Assembly (NCBI GenBank): GCA_973895155.1
Contig: OZ316891.1
Location: forward strand, 7,440,001 to 7,504,000
Direction of reading: 5' to 3'
DNA from: Marsupella aquatica
Lineage: Eukaryota; Marchantiophyta
Length of the DNA: 64,000 nt
This document shows, piece by piece, positions 30,612 to 41,526 of the stretch. Both the position numbers and the translations under genes were made by a program. Position 1 is the stretch's first letter. Each line of letters opens with the position of its first letter. A model generated the notes under the pieces. It did not search any database. It had not been told where the DNA came from and saw only the letters and a list, made by a program, of their open reading frames with translations.

Positions 30612-30938
30612 CAGAGGTTTACACCTCCACTACGTACATACCACTTCATTTGCTTTTTCTTGGCACTTGTGAATGTGATTGGAATTTTTCTATGCATGTT
30701 GGTTGCTAGCAGCTTGAACAAATGCCTTGCCGGTGACTTGTATGTTTTCGATACACTATGGCTACGATACTATATGTCACGACACAACGCACAACTCTGG
30801 CCAGTTTGCTTTAATTGCTGCCCGACAGCATTTTGTTACTGAGTAAAGACAAACTTTCAGCTTGCGATTGGGCATTGGCTGATTGAGCACTGCTTGAACA
30901 ATCAGGTAAAGATTGGAGCGGTTATAGACGATTGGAGC

Positions 30939-31019
30939 TCACAATTCAGCTGATTGGAGCTGACAATTTCAGACTATTGGAGCTGACAATTTCAGGATAT
31001 TGGAGCCTCACAATTTCTG
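30939..31019 (+). repeat. ~23-bp tandem repeat, four copies
   Basis: Units of ATTGGAGCTSACAATTTCAG plus a few bases, slightly diverged. Another copy is at about 31338. Confidence 0.85.
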
Positions 31020-31106
31020 TTGAAAGTGAACATGCTCTTTAATAGGAGTCTGTGACAATGAGTCATTGGGCTGCAAGGGCCATCATAACCCAGACTGGCA
31101 ACCAAG

Positions 31107-31192
31107 GATCAATAATCCACAAAGGGCTAATCTAAATCTTATGTGGAGATCAACGATCCCACTAAGGGCTAATCTAAATTTAAGGTGGAGAT
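31107..31192 (+). repeat. ~43-bp tandem repeat, two copies
   Basis: Both units contain AAGGGCTAATCTAAAT and GTGGAGATCAA, in direct order. Confidence 0.8.
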
Positions 31193-33147
31193 CAATCTTT
31201 ACAGTAGCAAGATAACGCAACACGAGTGGATTCCGGAATGAATTTTGGTAACGGTGAGACTAAGGTCCACTACTATCTGTACATTTTAAAGTGGAGCACA
31301 GTTTGTATGACAGTTTTCTACAATTTTGGCTGCCTGGTTGGAGCTCACAATTTCAGCTTACGATTGGTAAGAGAGTGGTAAAATGCATCCAAAAAATGCA
31401 TAACTAGTGGGCTAATTTGCTTTGCTGTCCGACAACATTATGTTAGACTCACTCAGGTCACAATTTGAGGATTGGATGGATCCCTACAAAATTTGAGGTA
31501 CTCACATCCACAATCTCTACAAGAAACTGTTAGCTCAGACTAGACAACAAATGCAAAACACGAGTAAGAGCATACTCAATTAGATGTTACACCAACAAGA
31601 CACCACAAGTGGACAAATTTCTAAAGGATCCATAGCATATGAGAGTTCATGTGAAGAAGAGGCCAGGTGAGATGTGTGGGCCAAAACTAAATGTATCTTA
31701 TCCTAATGTAGTCAAAGGTAAATTTAATAATCAAAGGTAAACTAATAAAGGGTAAAGTCGGGAACTTGAGTCAATTCTTAACAATCTTCACCTTGAAATA
31801 CATTGTTAACTTGGAGTATATTTTGGGGCAGCATATGTGATCATAGCCTAATATAAATACAATTAATTTATAAAAAAAATCCAAAAAATTATCTATTTTT
31901 AATATAAATGATTAATTTTATTTTGCAATAAGTATATTTTAGAGAATATTTACAGACCCCACTAAAGGTCCCTTCCAAAATTCAAGACTCCATAACATGC
32001 CATGTCATCATGATGCACTGCAAATAGGTACGGATTGGTTTACAAAATAAAATTACTTCAACAGTCGTGTTTGTGGCAGGATTTTGGTAAAATTGAGAAC
32101 GCCATGCCGTAAACCTTGATGTAAAAATGTTTCAAAAATAACCGCTTTATTTACCTTGAGTTGTAGCAAGGTGATAAAGAGATAAATGACTATTTACTCC
32201 TTAACAACTCGATTTTGTTCCGGTTAGGAGTGGATAAGATCAAAAAGACCTAATTAACAAGATTTGAGAAGTTTACACCAACATTCTTAGGTTGGAGAGA
32301 TTTCTAATGATCTCCTTAACATAAGTGTTTAACCACAAACTCAAGTGGGTAATCCTTAGGATTCACGGTGCAATAATAAAGACTAGAATTAACAAAGATT
32401 GAAACTAGAGAGAGAGTAGATAAGAGTTTTCAAAGTGCAAGGGAATTGAATTTCTGACCATCACCACTCATTCAATAAGGATTATGGCCTAATTTAAGAT
32501 TCAGAAATCAACATTTTCTATGCTTTTTGATTTCTCGTAGCAACTCTTCTCCATCTATTGAATTTAGAAGATATGAACGTAAATCAACCCGAGACACTTT
32601 TCTGGTCCTGTTGAGGACGGTACTAGGATACTCGAATTGGCTTACTTCTCCTACAATCCTTAAGATTGCTTGGTTGAGTTTTGTGCAAATGTCAATTTTC
32701 TCTTTGGTGAATCTTCCAAATGTATTGGTCACAAATCTCATTGATCTTCCAATATCATTATAGGCACACTCTAGCATTCATTGAACATTTCACAACAACT
32801 CAAGGGTTGCTAAACTTCTTCCTTTTACTCAACCATGGTAAAAAGAAGGGAAGAAAAGACATAGATTTCTCCAAAATCAAAATGGGGAAATCAAATGCAT
32901 CTCTCTCTTCCGTTGACTTTGGGTTCTCCTCCTTTTGTACTAAAAGTGGAGATTATGAAAAGACATGTCTTTTCAAAACCCAAGTCTAAAGAAGTAGGTA
33001 AATAAAAGTAAACTATCCTAGTCAAAAATGGAGTAGAGACTACAATGGATATATCAACAAAATGCTGGAGTCTATTTACTCATATACTAATCTATATAGC
33101 TATTTCTAGGTCTAAACTAATGTGGCTCTAACTCTCTAAATATAGTT

Positions 33148-34980
33148 CTATTCAGGTCCTATCTTCTGGGAAGGATCCTCCTCAGGGTTGGCCATGGCAA
33201 GGGGTTCTGGCCGAAGGTAAACTCCCTGCTGGCCAGTGGTAAAAGGGATGGACGGGTCAATATCCATGTTCTCCTGATGGGCACTTGGGTCATGAGAATA
33301 GGTGTAAGAATGGGAGTGGAAGTGTGTACTGGGAGTGGGGAAACCAGGAGGGTTGAGGGGTGATGAGGGGCCAGTGGAATAGACTCCTTCATGAGGACGA
33401 GGAGAGAAAGATCTGGTAGTAAATGGAGGAATCTCAGTATCAGCTAATAGCTCCTCAATAGTCAAGTCACTCATCTCCCTTAAGGCTTCACAGGTCTTTG
33501 AGAGGCCTGTAAGTGCATCATCCACCTTGGTACTCACATCTACCACTAAATGGTTAATCTTGGAGAAAAGGATGGGTGTGGTGTTCTTGGCCAAATACTC
33601 ATCATAAATTTGGGCCTTAAGAAGATCCAGAGAAGCTATCTTAGTCAAAGGCTCAATCAGATCCAAAGATTGAGTGATACTGAGTTGGAGAGTATGCTCA
33701 AGCTCATTCTTCTTCTTACTCCTTTCCAACTGCTGTTTGAGTTCAGATACCTTCTTCTTGAGGAACTCATTCTCCTTCTCCAACTTCTTCTTATCTGTGG
33801 CATCACTCATGGTGGAGATCTTCTCAAGAATCTGCCCTGGTTTCACTCCTAGCTTCTGCGAAATGTCGGTGATGACCTTCTCCATCACAGTGGTCTTCCT
33901 CTTCACCTTCTGGAATGTGTCTGAGATGATCTGGAAATCAGCTAAGGTGTCTTGGGAGGCATGGCCGGGTGCATCCGGAAATTCAGCCGGGTCGACGAAG
34001 GCCGGGTCGGAAAAGTCCGGGTCGAGGTTCCGGGCAGTAGACCGGGTCTTTCGAGGATTTGTCTCTGCTGGTTCCTCATCCTCACTGTCATCAGAGGTGG
34101 CCTGGGTGATATCTGGATCTGTCTCTCCATACTTGATGAAGTTGTACTTGGCCAATAGTAATTTCTTCTCCTCTCTGAACAAAACTCCTTCAAAGCTATA
34201 TAGATGTACCAGGTAGCAGGAGAGGGGAGTAGGACTCTTGTTGGATAGGTTCTATACCAACTTCCTTATCAAATCAAAGATAAGCTTAGCCCAGTTGACT
34301 TTTCTTTCTCCCTTGTAAGCAGCAACAATGGTAGAGCCAACTCCAACAGTAACTCTTCTCGGCTTCTCAGGGTACACCAGGGGTAGCAGAAAGCTGAAGA
34401 CTCGTCTCAGATCAGGATCCAAACACTTAGAAACATTGAACCCGTCCTTACTGTTGATGGCTCCTTTGAAGTAAGAAAGGATTAGATTGACAGCTCTTCC
34501 CACTGGACCTTCTCCTTCATCTTCCAATACAAAAGCTTCTACAATCATCATCTGAGTCCATCGCTCAGGTCAGCCTCTGGAGGTATCCTTAAACTCAGCC
34601 GGACACTCCTTGGATCGGATCTCTCTGATCATATCTTCGCTCTGATAACTCCAGGGTAGCTCCATCAGAGACTCATAGCCCATCCTGAGCAAAGACTCCC
34701 TCAGTTTGACCTTCTCAGCTTCACTGTCCGGAATAGTTGGCCTCAGAATTTTCATGGCAATAGGGACCTCCTTTCTCTTCGATCGTCTCATAGGGGCTTT
34801 AACCGAAGTAGGTGCAGGTGATGTTGAGGTTGAATGCCCCTTAGAGACGCGAGAAGTGGACATTCCGGCTGGATCCGTCCCTTGCTCCATAGGACTTATC
34901 GAAGCAGCAAATGGATTCCCAATAAATGGCTTGCCTCCTCGTCGGTGAGCTCTACAATGCTGCGACTTCAGAATGGTCAA
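33148..34980 (-). pseudogene. second member of the accessory ORF family, with coiled coil
   Basis: One frame of about 611 codons, broken only by TGA (34570-34572) and TAG (34252-34254), with no frameshift. The N-terminal part has LRESLLRMGYESLMELPW. The middle has LDPDLRRVFSFLLPLVYPEK, NWAKLIFDLI and, after the TAG, TPLSCYLVHLYSFEG. These match the ORF at the left edge of the window and, more loosely, the protein at 12162-14119. A Ser/Asp/Glu stretch and a Lys-rich coiled coil (KKLEKENEFLKKKVSELKQQ) follow, then a Pro/Ser-rich tail. No RT, transposase or membrane segment is visible. No element could be built around it, so it may be a fragment of an Athila-like element. Function unknown. Confidence 0.6.
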
Positions 34981-36638
34981 TCGCTTCGGTGTCGACCAAT
35001 GGTAGAAATGTCCGGGTCGACTTGGCTACGGCGTTTCTGATCAACTGACAAGCGCTTCTGGAAACGTTGATCAAGATCCCGTCAATCAGAATTCAGGTGC
35101 ATCGAACGTGGGGCAAAGATAGACTCAAACGGGCCTGCAATGTGGATGTCCGGATCGACCTGGCCTTCCTTGTCATCACCGATGTATGCACGATCAGAAT
35201 CTCAAACTTCCTGCCTTCACTCCCAGCGGCGGAGTTGGCATTCCCCTCACAACGAATCAGTCAGTACCCTCATATCCAGGCTCTCATCAAGAAATTCAAG
35301 ATTAGTCCTATAATCCGGACCCAAGATCCTCTACCAAAAGGGTAGAGCCTCCTCACTCTACTGCTTTAATAGCCTAATGCGCTCGGAAACTCAAAACCTA
35401 CTAAGTTCGGCTTTGAGAGGTGTGAGAGGCCGGATCGACTCTCCTTCCTTATATCCAGATTCTGCTGTGGTTGTGCCCGTGTTTGACTTATGGTTTTAAA
35501 AACTTTGGCAATGGACAGCTGTTGTTGAGTAGAAACGGGATTTCATGACAATTTTTCCAGTGTTGAGTGTCGGTGGATTTCCCAGAGTTCCGTCGCATGA
35601 AACTTGGAGTTTATGGGCTCAACGGATAGATCAGGGCAAGAGCTTTCTAAAGGTGTGAAGAAATCACTGAACGGAGCTCGTGGTGCAGAGAGATCTAAGT
35701 TTTTGTCGTTCTGGATTTTGTGAAGAAAGTTGGCAATCGACTCGGAGGGAGAAGCGTCAAGTGTTTTGACTCAACGGAGAGATTGAGGCAAGACGATTAT
35801 TTTGAGTCCGGGATTGGCTCTTTGATGCAAAGAGGAAGGCTAAGCAAAATCAATTACCTTGTTGGACTTGGTGACGGCACCAAGTGCAATTGATCAACAT
35901 TCATTGTTGACAAGGTACCATTTTTTTCTCTTTGAAAAACTGATTCGAAATTGGCTATGGCAATTGAGAGAAATCTGTCATCTTTACCAATTTTTTTCTC
36001 CCTCGTTCTTTCCTTGTTTTGGGTGCTTCTTATATCGATCTTCACCGCCTCGGAGTCTAGTTTCCAAATCTGAAATCGGATCTTGATTTCGTCAAAACCC
36101 GAGTGAGATATCTTGCGTTTGGTGTCGAGGGGTACATTCTGCCGTGTGTATTTCTGCGCGCGCGACCAGATTTCGACGACGAAGGGTGGTAGGGGGTTTT
36201 GGGGGTTCGAGGACACGTGTCAGCCCCTCGATTGTTCTTCCAAAATTCCCACAGGGCCTGTACAAGGGTCATAGAATATTCCAAAAAACCAGAGAACTAT
36301 TTTTTGACCGTCTGACAAAGATTTCATCCGCCGAACGGTAACTTTTTTGGTTATTTTTTGGCGAGGTCGTAGCCATTGAAGTTGGCAACGCGGCGCACCA
36401 ATCACATCACAATTCCGACAACGGGTTGTACTTGGTATTTCGGTTATTCCCTGAGGTGGTCAAAACGGGGGAGTTTCCCAAGGTTTTACCCACCTCGATC
36501 AAAATTTGAATAACTTTTCCGTCAAATTTGATTTCGGTTTTCAGTATTGGACTCCTAGCTTTGTGGGCTATGCGGTGGTGTTGAGTTTCGAGTTTTTTGA
36601 GAAGTTGTGAAAAACAAAATTTTTTGTGATTTTCTCAT
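34981..36638. other. no gene seen between the accessory ORF and the copia element
   Basis: Mixed-composition sequence with short open frames only. No copia 5' LTR, no tRNA-Met type primer site and no copy of the 41143-41526 LTR was found. Confidence 0.5.
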
Positions 36639-39600
36639 ATGAGTGATTCGGAGGAGTTTTTCGAAGACGTGGAACTTGAAGCACGAGGATCACCGTGGAG
36701 GTTTCAGGGGCAGAGAGAGGAGCAGGAAGAAGAGCACGTGACACCGATACCATCACCGGTGCGGCGTGTGGTGGAGGAAGCAGTACTACTACCGGAGCTC
36801 ACGGTAGTGCCAAAGAAGAAGATGGGAACTTTCAAGCTTGGGGGACCCAAGTATGAAGTGACAAAGTATGATGGGCGCTCTGACTACTTGCTATGGGAGA
36901 AGCAGGTGAAGGGAGTGCTCTATGCGTCAGGGATGGGCCAACTGCTGAGCCCTCGTGAAGACGATGTTGATGAGAAACAATGAGACCGCATGCAGGAGCA
37001 GGGAGTGTGGTGTGTTACACTCTATCTCATGCCTCCCATCATCAAGCAGTTGGGTGCACATAAGGATTGCATGTCCTTGTTTGCGGAATTGCAGAGCAAG
37101 TATCACCGCAAAGAGTTGTCGAACCGGCTCTACACTTCCTACAAACTGATGAGTTTCAGGATGAAGGAATCCGGTATGAAGTTGCAAGACCATGTGGATG
37201 CTTTCAACGACATGGTCGTTGACTTGGAAAACCTTGGGGAGACTTTGAATGATGAGACGAAGGCTCTACAGCTTCTTAGTTCATTGCCTCCATCTTACCA
37301 GTCCCTATCACGAGTGTTGTTGCATCGTGATAGGGATACCATTTCATACAATGACGTGGTAAGTTCTCTGCTTAGTGATGATCTTCAGCAGAAGATGCAC
37401 ATCACGTCACAGCCTTCATCATCTGGTGCTGCCCTCAATGTTAACCGTGGGAGGAGTATGCAGCGACCAATTGGGGACCGTAGAACCCAGTTTAGATCTA
37501 AATCCAGATCTACGTCCAAGGGTAAATCCCCTCAGAGGAGGCAGGTGACATGTTGGAAGTGCAACCAAGTTGGACACTTCAAGCGAGACTGTAAGGGAAA
37601 GGCAGCGGAAACTTCATCGGCAAATGTGGCTAGGGCTGATGGAGAAGCTGATTTACTCAATGACGAGTATGTTTTATGAAGCCGGGGGTATGCCCTGTGC
37701 ACGTCATCTAGGAGAGCAGATGATGTGTGGATTCTTGATTGTGCTTGCTCTTTTCATATTTGTTACATTCGTGAGTTTTTCAGTTCTTACTCTGTTTCAA
37801 ACGGTTCAGTTCTGATGGGAAATGATCACTCTTGTCAAATTGAGGGAATTGGGTCTGTGAAGATTCAAATGTTTGATGGCACTGTGCGCACAGTGTCTGG
37901 AGTCAGGTATGTACCTGGCATGCGTAAGAATCTGATTTCACTCGGTGTGTTGGATTCAAATGGTCATCAATGGAGCGTTATTGATGGTGAACTTCAAGTC
38001 AGGTCGGGAGAGACAATGATTTTGAAGGGGAGTAGACAAAAGAATTTGTATGTGTTACAGGGCAATACTGTATGTGGAGAGGCCAATGTAACCAAGTCTC
38101 ACGAGAAGATGACTCAACTGTGGCATTCACGGCTAGGCCACATGAGTGAGAAGGGTTTGGCTATCTTACGGAAGAATGGACTCATTTCTGATTTGTAATC
38201 TTGTAAATTAGAGTTTTGTGAGCATTGCATTCTTGGAAAGCAGCATCGTCGTGCTTTTGATGTTGGAACTCATCGTTCCAAAGCGGTTCTTGAGTACATA
38301 CATAGTGACGTGTGGGGTCCATCCCCGACTCCCTCACACTCTGGAAAGTTGTACTATGTATCATTTATTGATGATTACTCAAGATTTGTGTGGATTTATT
38401 TCATGACACATAAGTCTGATGTCTTGTCCATTTTTAAGAAGTGGAAGGCCCAGGTGAAGAATCAGACTGGAAACACGATCAAGTGTTTGGATACAAGGAT
38501 GAAGAGTCTGAGGTCAGACAACGGCGGGGAGTACACTTCAATGGAATTTGAAGAGTACTATTCAGAACAGTGGATAACTCGCCATCTCACCATAGTTTAT
38601 ACTCCGCAGCAGAATGGTGTCGCTGAGAGGCTCAATCAGACATTGTTGGAGCGGTCACGGAGTATGTTGAGCCAATCAGGTTTACCACAAGAATTTTGGG
38701 CAGAAGTTGTCAATACCGTAGCTTATTTGGTAAATCTTTCTCCTTCTAGTGCTATCAATTTCAAAACGCCGTTTGAGATGCGCTATAAGCGGCAAGCAGA
38801 CTATCATGGCTTGGTAGTTTTTGGAAGTGATGCATATGCTCTCACACCGAAGCAGAATAGGACCAAGTTGGATCATACCTCCAAGAAATGTGTTTTTCTT
38901 GGGTACCAGAGTGGTGTGAAAGCCTATAGGCTATGGGATCCTATTGCCTGTAAGCTCGTTGTCAGTAGGGATGTTTCCTTCAATGAATCCAGATTATTGA
39001 AGGAGGGGGAGAATACTCAGGTCTCCCGTACTGACAAAGGAAAATCTCCTATCCCGGATCTCGTTGAGGGGGAGATTGGTTATGAGGTGCATGACCGGAG
39101 AGAAGGAGTTGCTCCAATTATGGAACTGGTTCCTGTGCCAGAGGAACCAGAGGAGTTTGTTGATGTTGGTGAGCAGCAAGTGGATGCTGTTGAGCTTCAA
39201 ATTGTACCAGCACACGCAGATCAACCGGAGTCATCGGCTAGAAGAACATCTGGTCGCACTGTACGCGCTCCACCAAGGTATGGACAGTGGGTTGATTCAT
39301 CTCAACTGCAAGAGGATGATTTTACAGCTGATGATGAGGATGATGCGTTAATTTTGGAAGAAGGGGAACCTTCTTCATTTCATGAGGCAAGTGCTTCAAA
39401 GGAGAAGCAGAAGTGGACTGTAGCAATGCAAACGGAGATGCAGTCACTAAAGGACAACAAAACTTGGGAGCTTGTTAAGCTGCCTAAGGGTCAGCAAGTG
39501 GTGGACAGCAAGTGGATTTACAAGCTGAAGGATAATTCCATAGGAGGTGGATCGAAGGTCTACAAGGCTAGGTTGGTAGCAAAGGGATTCACACAAGAGA

Positions 39601-40952
39601 AAGTTGTGGATTACAATGAGGTCTTCTCACCAGTTGCTAAGTACTCTACAATACGACTATTGTGTGTACTTGTTGTAATGTTTGGTCTGCTGCTAGATCA
39701 GATGGATGTTGTGACAGCTTTCCTCTATGGCACATTGGAAGAGGTGATCTTCATGAGACAACCGCTAGGTTTTGTGAAGAGAGGACAGGAGGAATTGGTT
39801 TGCAGATTGCTGAAATCCTTGTATGGGTTGAAGCAGTCACCAAGACAGTGGAACAAGCGGTTTGACGATTGGATTCGGTCACAAGGTTTTCACAGAAGTG
39901 TATTTGACCCTTGTGTGTATTTGAAACCGGTAAAGAATGTTGTCTTTGGGTTCATTGTTTTAGTACTTTATGTGGATGATATGCTAATTGCAGCCAAGGA
40001 TAGGTCTGAGATTGTTAAGCTCAAGGCACTGCTTAGTGTAGAGTTTAAGATGAAGGACTTAGGGCCAGCTAAGAGGATTTTGGGTATGGAGATCACTAGG
40101 GACTTGGAGACTGGCAAGCTATGGTTGACGTAGAGCAGTTATGCAAGGAAGGTAATTGCAAGGTTCAACATGGGGAATAGCAAGCCAGTAAGTACCTCGT
40201 TGGCTCCACACTTCAAGTTATCATCAGCGTTATGTCCTACGGATGACACAGAGAAGGGGTTGATGTCAAAGGTTCCGTATGACAAGGCAGTGGGGAGTCT
40301 CATGTATTTGATGACTTGCACTAGACCTGATCTTGCCATGGCTATGGGCAAGGTGAGCAGGTACATGTCGAATCCAGGGAAGGTACACTGGGAAGCAGTG
40401 AAGTGGATTATCAGGTACTTGAAGGGTACCGTGGATCATGGTCTTTTATTTGATGCGAATGCAAAGAATGCTAAATCATTGATTGGCTATGTTGATTCTG
40501 ACTATGGACAAGATTTGGACCGAAGGAGATCAACAACAGGATACGTGTTCACACTTGGCGGTGGATGCATAAGTTGGAGGTCTACTTTGCAGAAGTGTAT
40601 TGCTCAGTCTACTACAGAAGCGGAGTATGTTGCAGCTGCGGAAGCAGCAAAGGAAACGATTTGGTTGGATAGACTTATCACTGAAATGGGATTGCCACAG
40701 GGGAATGTGAAGCTCCATTGTGATAGTCAAAGTGCGCTCCACCTTGCTGTGAACCAGGTGATGGACAACAGAGTGAAGCACATTGACGTTAGGTACCATT
40801 TTATCAGGCAGGCTGTGTCTGATAATTTGTTTGAGCTAGTCAAGATTGATGGTAAACTTAACCCGGTTGACGCATTTACCAAAGTGATTCCTTTGGAGAG
40901 TTTCTCTAGACACCGTGACGTATTGCAGGTTTTGCAATTGCATCACAAGTAG
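36639..40952 (+). pseudogene. copia gag-pol, one frame with four nonsense codons
   Basis: About 1437 codons in a single frame with no indel. Gag: DYLLWEKQVKGVL and LFAELQSKYHRKEL, then the zinc knuckle CWKCNQVGHFKRDC. Protease box WILDCACSFHI, with Cys where Ser/Thr is usual. Integrase: zinc region LWHSRLGHMS to CEHCILGK, then HSDVWGP, LRSDNGGEY and NGVAERLNQ (D, D, E). RT: KWIYKLKDN, DVVTAFLYG, LYGLKQSPRQW and the catalytic YVDDMLI. RNase H: YVDSDYGQDLDRRRSTTGY, STTEAEYVA and HIDVRYHFIR. Stops: TGA 36981 (Trp expected), TGA 37677, TAA 38196 and TAG 40131, the last in KLWLT-stop-SSY where copia elements have Gln. The run of substitutions without indels suggests a fairly recent copy that was then mutated. 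Confidence 0.93.
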
Positions 40953-41142
40953 AGTTTTCTTAACATTCATTGTAATTACTGATATATGCTCTTCCTCATT
41001 CCTATGTATTAGGCTACGGCTTAGTTCTGGTTTGCTCTAGTTAGAGAGGGAAACTGGTTTGGTTTTTGTCCAGAACTTCCCGCCGAGGGATCATATACAT
41101 TGGCAGTATTACTCTCCCCTAGACCAGAGTCAAGGGGAAGAT
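40953..41142 (+). promoter_or_regulatory. copia 3' untranslated spacer ending in polypurine tract
   Basis: The tract AAGGGGAAGAT at 41132-41142 directly precedes the TGTTGGGT start of the LTR, the standard copia arrangement. Confidence 0.75.
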
Positions 41143-41526
41143 TGTTGGGTATTTACTCTTACGTCTAGGTTAGGTATGACGTGGTTGGTACAACTACGTG
41201 ATTAGGTACAACTATGTGGTTAGGTACAACTACGTGATTAGGTACAACTATGTGTTAGGTACAACTAAGTTGCACACTATATCATAAGAGACATGTGTGC
41301 TTGGAGAGGTAGAACCAAGGCTCATTGTTATGGAGCCACTTGAGAGATAGAGAGAGCTTACACTGTGGAGACTCGGTATAGCCGACGGGCTTAGAGTTCA
41401 GTAAAGCTCTCTTGTGTGTTCCCGTGGACGTAGCCTCAAGGAGGTGAACCACATATCTCTTGTGTCGACTATTGTGCGTTGGATGGTTCATGGGCTTGCC
41501 GTTACGATCGTCGTCTATGCTCAACA
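41143..41526 (+). repeat. copia 3' LTR
   Basis: Begins TGTTG after the polypurine tract and ends CAACA at 41522-41526, a perfect five-base inverted terminus. Length 384 bp. It contains a short tandem array. Confidence 0.75.
41187..41269 (+). repeat. 18-bp tandem repeats inside the copia LTR
   Basis: About five units of GGTACAACTACGTGATTA with small changes (CTATGTGGTTA; one shorter unit). ACGTG cores recur, which could be bZIP-type sites in the LTR promoter; that role is an inference. Confidence 0.85.

Larger units (their letters stand above)
30612..33147. other. no gene seen; several short repeats
   Basis: Possibly includes a diverged 3' LTR of the methyltransferase gypsy element. A partial duplication links 30804-30842 with 31414-31456 (TTTGCTTT..TGCCCGACAGCATT-like). 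An 89-codon minus-strand frame at 32508-32777 has some protein-like character but no recognised motif. Confidence 0.4.
36639..41526 (+). mobile_element. Ty1/copia retrotransposon, 3' LTR present, 5' LTR not seen
   Basis: One gag-pol frame (36639-40952), a purine tract and a 384-bp 3' LTR are present in the expected order. The 5' LTR and primer site are missing upstream of gag. Integrase lies before RT, as in copia. The sequence right after the LTR is TTCTC; the same five bases occur at 36633, just upstream of the gag ATG, which may be coincidence. Confidence 0.85.

Noticed and set aside
873-40952. Reassigned genetic code with UAG/UAA as Gln
   Set aside because: Intact frames here end in TAG and TAA, TGA nonsense also occurs, and methylation-driven C-to-T change explains the pattern more simply; kept only as a rival to test.
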